The notes under the pieces: model-generated
Seen by the model: only the letters and a program-made list of their open reading frames with translations
Databases searched by the model: none
Told to the model about the DNA's origin: nothing
Position numbers and translations under genes: made by a program
Shown here: positions 39,166-52,153 of the stretch, in pieces
How the letters are laid out: each line of letters starts with the position of its first letter
How positions within the stretch are numbered: position 1 is the first letter of the stretch
Source of the DNA: Microplitis mediator
Lineage: Eukaryota; Arthropoda; Insecta; Hymenoptera; Braconidae
Length of the DNA stretch: 64,000 nt
Assembly (NCBI RefSeq): GCF_029852145.1
Contig: NC_079974.1
Coordinates: forward strand, 23,910,082-23,974,081
Reading direction: 5' to 3'

Positions 39166-40349
39166 ATAGTTTTATTTAAAAATAAATAAAAGTTATTTAT
39201 ATATAAATAATACTCTTATATATATAGATATACAAACAATATTAACTAAGTATAAAACATAATATAAAAAGTTAAGTCTGAAGAATTTATAAAAGTTGGT
39301 ATGAGTTGGCAAAGATATAAAAATATGTAAGCAAAAAATAACGCTAAAATCTCAGATATTTATGGGATAAGTTAAAAGTGCTTTTCGAGTAAGTTTAACC
39401 CAATATATATTATCTCGCACAGTAGTTTTCTCCTCACTCTCTTTCGCGGATACGCACCAAAATACCATAAACCATAAAAACATACATACCCCCGTATATT
39501 TATAAATATATTATTTCATAACGTACATTCATGACCGACTAAGCCAAAAAACCCGAGCTACCTCATTTCAGTGCCGTATGAATGTACCAACCGAAATACG
39601 TTAAGACTATGGCTTGATTTTCATATGAAAGCCCGGGCACACATTGTTCATTCGCTGAATCATATATTAATTAAATATAAATATTCACAAAGCACATGTT
39701 AAATAATCATCTAAGTACATTTGCTTCTGTATGTTATACTCCAAAGAATCTGTTGTCAATTCGCCTGCTCTGCTGAAATGACATTTCCTAGAAAAGGCAT
39801 AATTTAAAATGCAAACAGACCGTCCACTTGGTTCCCAAAATTCGATAATTTCTGGTACTGTGTGGAGAGAATAAGGCGAAAAGCTTTATTAATTATTTAG
39901 CTTTGTTTGCTTGGAAATAGGTCGCTGGTATACACAACTTCAGACAAGATAATAGTTGGTAATTAGACATTAACGTGGGATTACGACGTTCAACATGCTA
40001 TTTGCCGTTGGATTATCACTCTTATCCAACTTATTATTTTTTCCCCAACTATTATCGCCATAATCTTGTATATTTTTATATTTTTTTAAGATTTAATTAC
40101 TCGAATAATTGAAAATAAATTATTTATTATCGACTATTAAGCTTCTAAGCTTCGGTATTAAAATGATTTGTTTATCTCAAAACAATTTTTTGAATTGACT
40201 GAAATACCATGAGATAATAAAGCAAGAAATTTACTTTTGTAAATAATATAGTCTCTCCCTCCACTACTTTTTTTCTCTATTTGAGTTAAAATACCGGGTA
40301 AAGAAATTTCTAATGACAACTATAAATGACTTATAACAAAAGTGATGAA
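39166..40349. other. AT-rich spacer, no gene seen
   Basis: No recognisable gene, RNA or repeat with defined ends. Confidence 0.45.
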
Positions 40350-41786
40350 CAGGGTACGGAAGTTTGTGTTCAACAATAAGAATAAAAGAAAAAAATTCGC
40401 GCAAATTTCTCTATATCAATACGACGATCGCGAGCAAATTCACGTAAATTAAATTAAGAGATATATTCAAATGTCGAGTGTAGTTAAAGACGTCAAAATT
40501 AAGGTTGTGAAAAAAATATATCAATACGACAATCAGGAAGATAATTAGCAAGACCATCAGCAAGACAATTGTCTTGCTCATTGTCTTGCTGGTGGTCTTA
40601 TTGACATATTTTTTTCACAACCTCAATTTCAACATTTTTTTATGGCGTTCGACATATGAATAGGGGAGGGTGGGGCAGAGCGGCCCCCCTAAGCCAATTA
40701 TTATTTTTTGTGGCTTTCAACCATAAGATCACTTTGCTTTTGTCCTATTTCGAACAAATTTATGGACATTTTGCCAAAATTCTGAAAATTTTTTTTTTTT
40801 TTTGTGGGGCAGAGCGGCCCCCCTTCAAAAAGTGATAAAAAAAATTTTTTTTTTCGTTTTTTTTTTTTTTAAATTGTTTTCATCATTAAGAATGTATTTC
40901 TTTCTCTTGACAACTATTTTTGGTTTTATATTACTCGAAAAAAATTTTTTAAAGCGTAAAAAATCGTTCACTCTCGATTACCTTAATTACTAATTGTTAT
41001 TTAATAAAAAAAAAAATCAATTCTATAATTTTACTTTATTTCAAAAATTTATCAACTAAAAAAAAAAATTTAATTTTTATAAATTTTTAGTGACCAAATT
41101 TGCCTCTTACATAGAGAAACGGCCGAAAAATATGAAAAAATAATTTTTTCGGAAGTTTCGGCTGGTCCATTTTGCCCCAGGTGTTATGCGTAGGGCTAGA
41201 AATGTGGAATTATAATAATTTTTTTTTAATTTGACGATAAAAATATGAAAAAATCACTTTTTCAAAATTTTGGGCTTGTCTATTTTGCCCCAAATGTCAT
41301 GCGTAGGGCTAAAAATGCGCAAACATATCGAATTTATAGTAATTAGTCGACAAAAAAAAATTTTTTTTTTTGATCAAAATTTTAGGGGGGCCGCTTTGCC
41401 CCAGGGGGGCCGCTCTGCCCCAGGGGGGCCGCTCTGCCCCACCCTCCCCTATTCAAATGTCGAGTGTAGTTAAAGACGTCAAAATTAAGGTTGTGAAAAA
41501 AATATATCAATACGACAATCAGCAAGATAATTAGCAAGACCATCAGCAAGACAATTGTCTTGCTCGTAGTCTTACTGGTGGTCTTGCTCATTGTCTTGCT
41601 GGTGGTCTTATTGACATATTTTTTTTACAACCTCAATTTCAACATTTTTTTATGGCGTTCGATATATGAATATATCTTTTAATTTAATTCACGTGAATTT
41701 GCTCGCGATCGTAACTTTGATATAGAGAAATTTGGGCAAATAGTTTTCTTTTATTCTTATTGTTAAGCACAAACTTCTGTACCCTG
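40350..41786. mobile_element. hAT-like foldback element, interrupted by a family A MITE
   Basis: Ends CAGGGTACGGAAGTTTGTG (40350) and its complement (ending 41786), with arms that extend about 100 bp through the AATAAGAATAAAAGAAAA and AAATTTCTCTATATCAA blocks. Flanks GTGATGAA (40342-40349) and GTAATGAA (41787-41794) look like an 8-bp target duplication with one change; CAGGG ends and 8-bp duplications are typical of hAT. Inside, a unit of about 195 bp (40466-40662 and 41450-about 41670) is present twice, with GCAAGAC/GTCTTGC palindromes. The family A copy sits exactly at their junction. No transposase. Confidence 0.85.
40663..41449 (+). mobile_element. Family A MITE, copy 6, with triplicated right TIR segment
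   Basis: 787-bp copy with TA flanks (40661-40662, 41450-41451). The extra length comes partly from a 19-bp direct repeat in the right TIR: AGGGGGGCCGCTYTGCCCC starts at 41384, 41403 and 41422. Otherwise like the other copies. Confidence 0.95.
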
Positions 41787-42743
41787 GTAATGAATAATTA
41801 AATGAAATAAGTGTAATAAATATAAAAAATAAAATAATTTATCAAAGTAGTTGTTGAATATTAAGAGCATATAGTATATAGCAATTGAAAAGTTGTGGTT
41901 TGGTGTTGCAAAATCAAGTCAGCATGAGTTGAGAGGGTGGTACTACAGCAGCCGAAGAGACCGACATTTGCATGATAATGTCTCTTGCAGTGAGAACGGA
42001 GACTGGCTTTTACTACTATACCGCTCCCGTCGTCCCCGTCGTCCCCGTCGCCACTATCCTCAACTCATACGCCATCCACAGAGACTAAGAGACTTTATAC
42101 TACTGCCAACTATGCTCTATGTTATCACTACTATGTACATTAATGCATACATATATATGTACTGGTTCCACGCGGTTTTACAGTTGTATTTCATGTAGAC
42201 AGTTAACGAAGATTAATGCACACGAGTTTGTATCTAATTAAAGTGTCTTTATTTGATGCGACTTCTTCCACAGTCCCTTTTATTGTTGCCGTTATTATGC
42301 TACTCTGCGGTTTCAAATAAAAAATATAAAATAAAAAAAATAATTAAATTAATAAAACCGTTTCATTGACGTGACAACCAACAAAAAGTTAATATACATT
42401 TGTATATTTCGCGGTTAGACGGGAACGTAACGACCGGGCAAAAGTTTTCTGGATTACGAGGGAACGAAAGCTAACTTTTAAATCCGTTTTGAGTTCTATA
42501 TATATATTATATATCACGTAATGTAATATTCATAAATATCTGGGCCGAAACTCATCTTCGCTCCAATTTTATCCAATTGAATTGTTTTGTTTCTGTGCTG
42601 AAATCTGTTAATTAAACAGAACATGGAAGATAATTTTTTTAAAATTGCTGTAATTATGTAATGAGTACGAGTTATTGTAAATATATAATTGCAAAAAGTT
42701 TAGAGCACTATTTCAAGAACAAGTTGTACTTTATATTTAAATA
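41787..42743. other. Spacer, no gene seen
   Basis: A plus-strand frame at 41893-42198 includes an Arg-rich run from a CCCCGTCGT micro-repeat (near 42030) and is probably spurious. The rest is AT-rich. Confidence 0.4.
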
Positions 42744-43574
42744 CACGGAAAGAAAATTATGGCAGCGGTTCCCATAATTTTGTGAAATTTTTTCCTATAC
42801 CATCATAGGAATTACGACCATAAATTATGGGAGCGGTTCCTACAATTATAGGAATGTTTCCCATAATTATAGGAATAGTTCCTATAATTATGGGAATGAT
42901 ACCCATAACATTGTAGGAATGGTTCCTATAATTTATAGGAATAATTTCAATAATATTATAGGAACCATTCCCATAATATTATGGGAATGATTCCCATAAT
43001 GCAATTGGAATGGTTCGTATACTATTATGGGAATCATTCCCATAATATTATGGGAATAGTTCCCATACTATTATAGGAACCATTCCTATAATATTATGGG
43101 AATGGTTCCCATATTATCATGAAAAAATAAATTTAAAGAAGTGCGGTAATCACTTCTACAATACACAGAAATATTATTAAACATAAAAACAAAAATTTAA
43201 ACATTGAAAAAAAAATCGTATTTGGCAAAAAAACATTAAAATTTTTAACAAGAATTTTTTGTCAGCACAAAACATTCAAGAAAATTCAAATTTTGGGAAA
43301 TTTCTACACTATTGTGCAAAAAAAAATTTTATGATATTATAGGGATGGTTCCCATAACATTATGGGAATAGTTCCCATAATATTATAGGAATAGTTCCTA
43401 TACCAATATGGGAACCATTCCCATAATAGTATGGGAATGGTTCCCATACTATTATGGGATGGTTCCCATAATATATGGGAACCATTCCTATAGTAGTATA
43501 GGTACTATTCTCATACCATTATGGGAACCATTCCCATAATGCATAGGAAAACTTCCCATAATTTTCTTTCCGTG
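42744..43574 (+). mobile_element. Family B MITE, copy 5
   Basis: 831-bp copy with TA flanks (42742-42743, 43575-43576), both TIRs intact. Confidence 0.94.
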
Positions 43575-43576
43575 TA

Positions 43577-44616
43577 CGAATAAAAAATGTGAAATACGTA
43601 ATGTCGGAACTATAGAAGGTAAAAAAAATGTCGAGATTTTTTGTGCAGAGACAGAGTTAATCTATTCATAAATGTAAATGGATATGTAATCTCTGTATTG
43701 AAAAATTTACGATAAAAATAATAAAAAATATGAGTAGAGCTTGGATAAATTTTTTTTCTAAAAAAAGTACGAAGCTATCTTTAAAGTTTCATAATAAAAA
43801 TAAAGTAAGTTGTGAGAAGATTGACAGCTGCATCGCAAGTTTCGTGAATAATTTTTCAGCCTGTATTTTCAGATTTAAATTTACCGCCGAGGTACTTGAT
43901 ACAATACATATCATCTGGACAAACATAATTTTTGCTTATTTATTTAACTGAGAGTTGTTTCAAGCACACAAGGTAAACAAAGTGACGTATTCGCCTAGGA
44001 AATAAATATGATACTGATATTTAATTTCTGCAGACGCAAAAAAATTACTCTATTTTATTCACGTTTCTTAGTTTTATGTATGTTGTATATATTTTTTTAT
44101 GATTATAAAGAGAAGTAAAGTGTAAAATGTGGTATGAACGTATGGTAATAAAACAGAAAACACAACAAAACGGTTGACAGGTTTTTGGCGGTGTGTTGAT
44201 ATTACTGCTCTCCATCCGTCATCGTTTTCGAGGAATTCAAACCGCTACACAAACACTCTAGCTTAAAAACGATAAAAGCTCTGAAATAAACGTTATAACT
44301 GATATTTTTGTTGTTTACAATCCCCCTCTAAAAAATATATATACATGTATATACACATATATAGATCCAGTGGCTCGCGTATATTGCGAACCTGTGATGG
44401 AATAGTTTGGAATAAATTGTTTTATGAAATTCAAATTTCATAGCTTGTAACTATTTTCAAAACGTTCAGTTTATATTCAGTTTAAAAAATATGTCGAGTT
44501 ATGTCAACAAAATCTCTTTGAAAGGACACCATTTCTCCCAATATTCAATACATGCGTCTACTTTTACAATAAAAAAAAAAATCGGTCTATCGGTTAACCC
44601 TGCGGGCCAGCCCCAA
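43577..44616. other. AT-rich spacer, no gene seen
   Basis: No defensible gene. A frame at 43730-43951 (+) is AT-rich and unrecognised. Confidence 0.4.
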
Positions 44617-45390
44617 AACTTCCCGCTGTTTTCGAGCTCGTTGAGCTCGAAAACATTATTGTAAATACATTTTCGAGTTCTTCGAGCTCGATAATACTTT
44701 TGTATGCCATAGTCTTAGAAAAAACCATTTTTTAGCATTTCTTTCTCTCACGATATCTCGTGAACGAATTAACAGATTTTGATGGTTGAGGCAGCAATCG
44801 ACGTGTTTTATCAAGTTCTAAGGCTGATCAAATTTTGGAATTGATTTATTGAGTCGTTTTTGAGTAATTTCAAAAAAACAAAAATAAAAATTTTTTTTGA
44901 ATTCTTTCGTCAACGGTTTCTCTTGAACGAATAAACCGATTTTGATGGTTGAGGTGGCATTCGACGCGGCTTATAAAGTTTTAGAGCTGATTAGATTTTG
45001 GAATCAATCCATCAAGCAAAATAAAAGTTATCCAAATAAAACATTTTTGAAAAAATGTTATTTTTGAAATATCTCCGAATGCACCCTACCGATTAAGCTC
45101 AAATTTTTTTTTAATTTACAGCTTCAAGATATTAACAAGCCGCGTCGAATGACACCTCAAAGATCAAAATCGATCCATCCGTTCAAGAGTTATGAATATT
45201 TACATATATACATACGTACGTACGTACGTACACACATACATACACTCAGACATCATCGCGAAATTAGTCAGGATATCTTCCTAGAACCTCAAAACGTCAA
45301 AATCGGATAGAAATTCGGTTTTTGCAAATCGGACCGAAACCAATAACTTCCCGAATTTTTGAAAATTTTCAATTTTCTTAGCGGGAAGTT
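44617..45390. mobile_element. Repeat with AACTTCCCGC termini
   Basis: 774 bp bounded by AACTTCCCGCT and its complement AGCGGGAAGTT. An internal second AACTTCCCG box lies near 45346. The body holds two diverged direct copies of a segment centred on GATTTTGATGGTTGAGG (44779 and 44939) and a related inverted one near 45165, plus GAGCTCG palindromes (44633-44692) and a CGTACGTACGTACGTAC microsatellite (45212-45229). Non-coding; type unassigned. Confidence 0.75.
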
Positions 45391-45850
45391 AAAAACAACA
45401 AGGTACAAAAGAAATATTAGTGAAATGCTTTATATAAAAAATAACAACACAATAAATTTGAGATCAGATACACAAAATTTAAATTGTATCTATAATGAGG
45501 TTCTCAAATTTAACTTAAACAGATAATCAAGAAAACTACAATTTATAATTATTAACATTAATATATTATACCTAGATTATTATACACTAGTTGAGAGTAT
45601 ATGTATTGAGTGTCACATGAATTGGAGTTTGTCTTTATCTCATTGTTTTGTTATTTATTTATTGTAAATAAAATATTAAATAATGCTAATATTTTTGAAT
45701 TGTTAATAATGACGTATGTCTCAATAACATCTAGTCGACAATAGAATTTATATGATCAAGGTATGATGCGATCATGTTTGTGATTTGGTTATGTTGTACC
45801 ATGTGATTGTAAAATTAATTGTTTATGCATTTATAGTTTTTGTAAATCTT
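45391..45850. other. Probable 3' portion of a Penelope-like element remnant
   Basis: AT-rich DNA leading into the hammerhead-like motif at 45856. No reverse transcriptase or GIY-YIG frame survives here. Assignment rests only on the downstream motif, which is typical of Penelope-like element ends. Confidence 0.3.
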
Positions 45851-45855
45851 TATAA

Positions 45856-45916
45856 TGACTTGTTTTAGTTGCTGAAGAAGTCCCAATAAAGGGACGAAAC
45901 GTCCAATATATGGTCA
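45856..45916 (+). ncRNA. Hammerhead-ribozyme-like motif
   Basis: The elements in order: TGACT (45856-45860), GTTG (45868-45871), core CTGAAGA (45872-45878), helix II GTCCC (45880-45884) with loop AATAAA and GGGAC (45891-45895), core GAAA (45896-45899), CGTC (45900-45903), CAAT (45904-45907) and GGTCA (45912-45916). Helix I would form as GTTG/CAAT plus TGACT/GGTCA around an internal loop, and cleavage would fall after C45903. Helix III is almost absent, as known for Penelope-like elements whose ribozymes work as dimers. One A (45879) between the core and helix II departs from the standard consensus, so activity is uncertain. Confidence 0.5.
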
Positions 45917-47395
45917 AAATTAAATTCTGATTTTGTATTATTGTCCACCTCCCTATAAGTTTACCATTATTGTTAAAACCAACCTTCGTACCCGGGTAGT
46001 AAAAAAAAAAATCTAAATTTAAGTCAATTAATTCACTCTTTTGATTTCGCTTAACCAAATGTTGCGTTGGTTATGATTATGATTATAATTAAATAAAATT
46101 CACGGAGAATAATACAGTTAATAAACCTCTACTTGTATGGGTATGCAATAATGTGGGTAATATTTGTGATTAAAGCTATAAAATGAAATTGTTTAATCGA
46201 GCATCACTAATGAGACGGGTAGGTGGGTCATCGAAGTTTAGCGCGCTGGTAGCTGGTGCACAAATTTGTTGAGAGACAAACGATTTGTTCATCCATCCAT
46301 TCGGTAAATAATTCTTCTGTTTGAATATATATATGCTCTTTATATTTGTAACCACTGTTTCAGCAGTACATTGTTGTTCGATATTAAATTTTCATCGGTA
46401 TTTTACTAGTAGCAATTTTAGCAAAATATTTGTTTGCGGAAAAAAAAGAAACCGATTTTTTTTTGTTTATAACTCGAACGAGTCTTTTTGGTAAATTATT
46501 TATTGAAAACAAATAAATTCACTCGCTAGAATAGTTGATGTGTTAAACTAATTCTTTCTACAGGAAACTAATTATTAACGATATTCTATAACAAGTTTAT
46601 TTATCTGAGGGTTTAATAATAAATTAACAAATTTTTACTCATAACAAATAATTCATCCGTTTATGTCTGATAAAATAATGAAATATTTGATATTTGCTCA
46701 AATAAGCGATTTATTTACAACAATTAAATACTTAATTTGCCATACGCAAATATTGGATTTGTCACCCGCTAATAATTTATTTTATATGATAATAACAACA
46801 GTAACAAAAAAAAAATTCATGAGAATTGAAAATTAGTTTTATTTTTTCATTGAATCCAAGGGGAAAAAGAAAAGATTTATTATAATCACGATAAAAAGAA
46901 AAAAAAGTAAATTTTTCCGTATCTTCACTGTGTTGCCCTTCGCTCTAAGATCTAGTACTTGACATAGGTCACGGAATCTGACAAAAGACGTCCGATATTG
47001 GGTAGTCCAGGAGATTAGTCGGCGCATTGTGGGTGTATTAGTAGTTGGGAATAGTCTCAGCAGGTACAGCTAAATGTATAAACGTCAAATCGATCTATCG
47101 GTGGTATTGAATGCCGCTGTAATTGCCAGTCCGAAATTTCTAATGTTGCCTGCTGCACAGTACACAAGCCATAGACAGAGTGCATTAGTCATGGGTGGAT
47201 GTAGTGTAGCACGTGTGTGTCAGGACATCCATCATTAATTCGAATTGTATGGCATTAAATCAAACGTCAAATGTCACTCAAGCACATCACAATAATCCTC
47301 TCATTCCGGACTAAAAATGAATTTCATACTCGTTAAATAACGGTTGTCTTTAAAACCTGTATTTTCACCCGCATTTTTCCTTTATTGCACGCCTC
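45917..47395. other. AT-rich spacer, no gene seen
   Basis: Nothing recognisable. Frames at 45831-46058 and 46839-47027 (-) are unsupported. A balanced patch at 46920-47240 has no defensible exon. Confidence 0.4.
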
Positions 47396-48006
47396 GGAAG
47401 CGAAGCGGAGAGGTTGTGCTTTATAACCAACCTGTCAAGGTCACACGATTTCCACTCATTAAAGTGCATATATTTTTTTTCTATTACTCTTAAACATTAT
47501 GAAAAACACATCAATATAAAGCTGAAACACTAATAAATAATCCTGATACTTTTTTTAATTTGTCTAATATGTATTAATATAAAAAAAAGTTCATTAAAAA
47601 AAATTTATCGTGGACGTCCATTAGTCTGTGGTTAAAAAAAACGGCGTGGTACAGATATCTCGAGAACGACTTGACGAAACTACTTAATTTTTTTTTCAAA
47701 ATTTTCAGAAATAAGCAAAGAAGGTTCCTTTCGAAAATCACTACTGTAGGCCTTCTCGTTTTTTTAAAAATAAATCATTACGGTTAAAACCGGCAATCTT
47801 ACATGTAAACAAACACACACTGCCGCCATTTTTCATTAGGAATGTTCTCCTTATTTATTTTTTTTTTTACTTTTATTACCGTATATTTACCATGGAAATT
47901 TCTATGGGAATAGAGCGGGATATTCAATTTTATTCGAAATTTAACTTTTAAAAAAAAACATAACATGAGCGTTCGAGGCGTGCACTTTTGGATTTTCCAA
48001 ATTTTA
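47396..48006 (-). mobile_element. Family D repeat, copy 2 (uninterrupted)
   Basis: Reverse-complement copy of 18606-19973 without the family A insertion. Ends carry TGCACGCCTCG and CGAGGCGTGCA. Similarity continues past the latter into TTTTGGATTTTCCAAATTTT and stops at about 48006, while at the other end it stops right after TGCA, defining the element boundaries. Confidence 0.9.
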
Positions 48007-51000
48007 ATTTTTTCTTCTACTATTTTTTGCGGAACGGCGAAATAGATTATTCGATTGAATATCTATTTTACTGGGTGATCTCCGGTCCGGAGATATGTAG
48101 CTCGTAAATTTATACAAAATTGCCACTTACCGTTAGAACTAACAACTCTGAAATGTATAAGTGTGTAGGTGTAGGCGTAGGTGAGCGTGTGTGTATGGGT
48201 GGAAGGGTGTAGGATATCCAGAGGAATATCTATGACGAGATGAACGGTGAGTTCACACGCTCGATCGAGGGTAGATTGGAAAGTAGTGGTGGGCTTAAAA
48301 AGCGCCCCCTGTAGGTTAAACACTGAGTGAGCTTTCATCCTGGCAGAGAACCCAAGCTGCGGCAACACGATTTAGCCTCTTGGATATTTACGAATCGTTT
48401 TCAACTCCCGCCGTCACTATTTCTTTTCTGATCAATACTCTGGTTATTCGATAGAAAAACACCCACAAAAATAACACACTTAAATCCCCAGATAAATATA
48501 TTACCTTTTCACCATTTTATACATTTAAACTATCCTCTAAACCATATTTATTTATCACTCTTAAGGAGTTAATCGCTCTAAGATTAACAGAAAAAATATA
48601 ATCGGCTTAATCGGGAGCTAATTCCTCTATGGCGTTCTATTTTATTAATTAAATAAACTCGGATATTAGAGGGCGAAACCGTAAAAAAATTATCAATGAG
48701 ATTCACGTCGAAATTAAGCTCTTTAAAATAGGACACGGTATAGATGTACTGCAGACTGTACACCAGATTTACTTCAATAGCACGTATCGTGCTTCAGTGC
48801 TAATTAATTCTGATGAGAACCACTCGTGTACAGGAGCCTCTTTACTATCGTCTAGTCACGGCTACTATTCTAGCACACCCACAACCTACGGTCTTCAACG
48901 TAAATCTACTTGATCTGGCTCACTTTAAACTTCTTGATTACCAGATATTGTCAGCTCTGCGATATCAATTCACCTACATCCGTACACAAAGAACCTCTTC
49001 TTCTCCCTTTGCCTTCACTTCTAATGATTCAACTTTTTCACAGCCATTTCTAAATAATTACTTGACCGAATTTATCATTTCCCTTTGATCTGTCTATACA
49101 TATTATACTATTTCCAAGTATCAACAAAATTAACTCTCGACCGTTCGTTTTGAAGTGAAACTTGTAAAAGAAAAAAAAAAAAAAGGAGCCGGGCATTTTC
49201 TGTCGACTATTTCGTAGAGAAATGTGGAGCCCATTGAATTATCTGGGATAAGTGGATAGAAACGTAGTTACAGTTGTTCCAAAGTGGTAGTAGTTTCCGG
49301 TCGATTCGAGTTGGTGAATTTCGAGAACTGAATATTTGTGCAAATGTATTCACACATACAGATGTACATATATTTAACTCTCATCTCCCTCATATATACA
49401 TATATACTCTTGCTGGCGTTGGTTTTTACACTACATATCTCACATCTTAAATCTGGGCCAGAGTCTCAAGACTCCCAAGTGGACTTGCGGAAAATATCCA
49501 AGTTCTTATCATTGAGGCAATAAGACTATTTCCTTACCGAAAGTCTTTAAACTACACTAACATTTTACCCAAATCCATCGTTTACGAGTAAGATAGCACA
49601 GGTGTGTAAAGGTCATTTGAATTCTCCTCGTGATAAGATTACATTACAGGTCTTATATCAACTTAAAATCTTAAATGCGCAGCCAAGTATTGCAGACCGC
49701 ATTGTTCGGCCGCCCAAGTAGGAAATTCTCTTGTTAAATTATTAAAATTTCAAAGTCTCTTCGGTCTATAGCTTGCTTACATTGATGTTAATCGGATTCC
49801 GGGAAAATCCCACACGATCAGAATATCTGTGAGTTTGGATTGAAGCTTTCGATACATTGGATAGTACAGACTTAGACCAAAATCCCCAATAATTTATCCA
49901 ACACTAATGCGCGTCTGCTTAACCTGTGTTTTCGAGTTGATGATAATTATCGATTATCGAGTTGAATCTTGTTTCAAGCTAGCATATATTCAGCGATTTC
50001 CAAAAAGATACTAATTTATATTAGCCAAACAAACTATCAAACTCTTTTTAATAAACTACTGTATGATTATCCTTTGTGAATTATTTTAGTGAATACTGAG
50101 GGAATAGATTCATAAGCTGGCACTAATTTATGCAAATGAAATAAAATATCCAACTTTGTTATCACCTTTTAGTATGAAGCAATAACGAGCAAACTTTATA
50201 ATTAACATGTCTTTTGATGTCAGCATAAAATAGACTGATTTATAATTCCATTTACTACAAAATCCTTTCAAAACTCATCAACACTGACGGAAAATTTGTT
50301 CAGTACAAAATCAGTTGATTCATAACTTTTGTGGTTGCTAATGCCCATTTGGTGGTGAAGCCACTCTGTGCAGTGCAAAGTAACTTTACACCAATAATTG
50401 ATCCTTTCTGATGGTTATTTGCTGCAAACTTGATACCATGTATCGGTCATAGATCGAAATAAAGAGAAAGCTTATAAACGAACCGTTTTGATTAATCATT
50501 CCAGGAAAGTTTGTTAATTTAGTACATTTGGCTGGAATGTATATTTAATTTATAGATCGGTGTAAATAATCGGTGTTGAAGCTTGACATCAATATTTGAT
50601 GATTGTTCGTGATTGAATCCTGTACTATAGTGGACAGCACGTTTGTTGGGTATTAGTTACAAGTTATAACCAAATGTCTATAAAATATATCAAAGTGAAT
50701 ATGCGATAAAGGACATGAATTGAATTCCTGCCGAAAATCTCTGTGGAGCTTTGGTTAATGAATAAACATTTAACGCACAAAATAATCGACCGAAATTAAA
50801 ACATTTTCAGTTAAATTTAGTACTGTGAATGTATTTCAGAAATTCTCTCCCAGAACTTCAGTGGTCATGTACATATAAATATATATATGAGGCATCAAGT
50901 TGGAATCAAACGTTTTCTATGGTCAGAGAACAATCAGAGCTCAACAAAAAGCGTGGATACGAGGAAACTTCTGATGATGTGTGTCACACTGATGTGTCTC

Positions 51001-51479
51001 TATGTACCGTGAACAAACTTCTTGTTTCAAACCCACTATGTTTGATCCTCTGAGTTGGCTATTCAACTGATGGACATGAAATCTGTGTGGGTGTGTGTTG
51101 TCGAAACACACGTAGACACCCGGCTTGCACCAGTTATTGACTTACCAGTTATACAAATAGTCCCACCATATATTCTTATATTTACTTTCACTTATTACTG
51201 AAAGTTAAATTCACGTAATCATTTGTTTTTCTTGTGTTTTCGAAGTCGAAATTAGTTTTACTTTTTATCCGTTAAATATAAACCATTTTCAATTAACATA
51301 ACTTGATTATTCACTTTGAAACGCATTCTAACTGAGCGGTACTCTGTATAGTAAACATTTGCTGAATTGGAAAGCTTTTGATCCTGCTAAACATCCAATC
51401 ATTTATATTTGGCTAATTTTATCAAAAGTTTGTGTCAATACCCCAATTTAACACGTAAAAATGCTGCCTACTTTCAGAA
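48007..51479. other. Spacer, no confident gene
   Basis: 48131-48400 is GC-balanced. On the minus strand its open frame (48063-48368) runs into a strong donor-like CG|GTAAGTGG (RC of 48123-48132), so it might be a first exon of a minus-strand gene; no acceptor or next exon was identified. Frames at 48813-49088 and 50829-51053 (+) are unrecognised. The rest is AT-rich. Confidence 0.35.
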
Positions 51480-52153
51480 CCCGTGAAAAAATATTCTGAT
51501 CAGGCTTGATATGAGCTGATAAGGCCATATCAAAATTTTTGATATATTCATATCTGGCCTGATATGATTTGATATGTCCATATTTGATTTTTGATAGGTC
51601 CTGATCTGGCCTGATATGAAAATTGGCCATATCAGGCCAGATCAAGCCTTATCAATTTGATATGTCTATATCAGACTTGATATAACTTGATAAGCTCATA
51701 TATAATGTTATATTTATTTCTAATAGGTCCTGATATGGCCTGATATAACCTTATAAAGTTATATATACTTTGATATACTTAAAAAAAAAATCCCTGATCA
51801 GGCTTGATATAACTTGATATGACTTTATATAGTCTGATATATATATATATAAATTGATATACCTGTGAATAAAAATCCTGATCAGACTTGATATAATTTG
51901 ATAAGCCTTTATAGAGGTTAAAAATATCAAGTTACCTCAAATTGTATTCGAAAAGATGTGTCATGAAAGTTGAACACGATAGATATTTTTATACACAATA
52001 AAAATTTATTGATATTTATTTTTTACATATTTTTTTAAAATAAATTTAGTCTGATATATAGTCTGATATACTTATATCAAAGCATATACAGTCTGATATG
52101 GCCAATTTCCATATCAGGCCTGATATAGTCTGATCAGAATATTTTTTCACGGG
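51480..52153. mobile_element. Family F element with GATATGGCC motifs
   Basis: 674 bp with perfect inverted ends: CCCGTGAAAAAATATTCTGA continuing CAG at left, mirrored by CTGATCAGAATATTTTTTCA continuing GGG at right. The interior is dominated by variants of GGCCTGATATG and CATATCAGGCC in both orientations. Both flanks are A-rich, so no target duplication can be proved. No protein coding. Confidence 0.9.

Noticed and set aside
41893..42198. 101-codon plus-strand frame with Arg-rich part
   Set aside because: Arg run comes from a CCCCGTCGT micro-repeat; tail is AT-rich noise.
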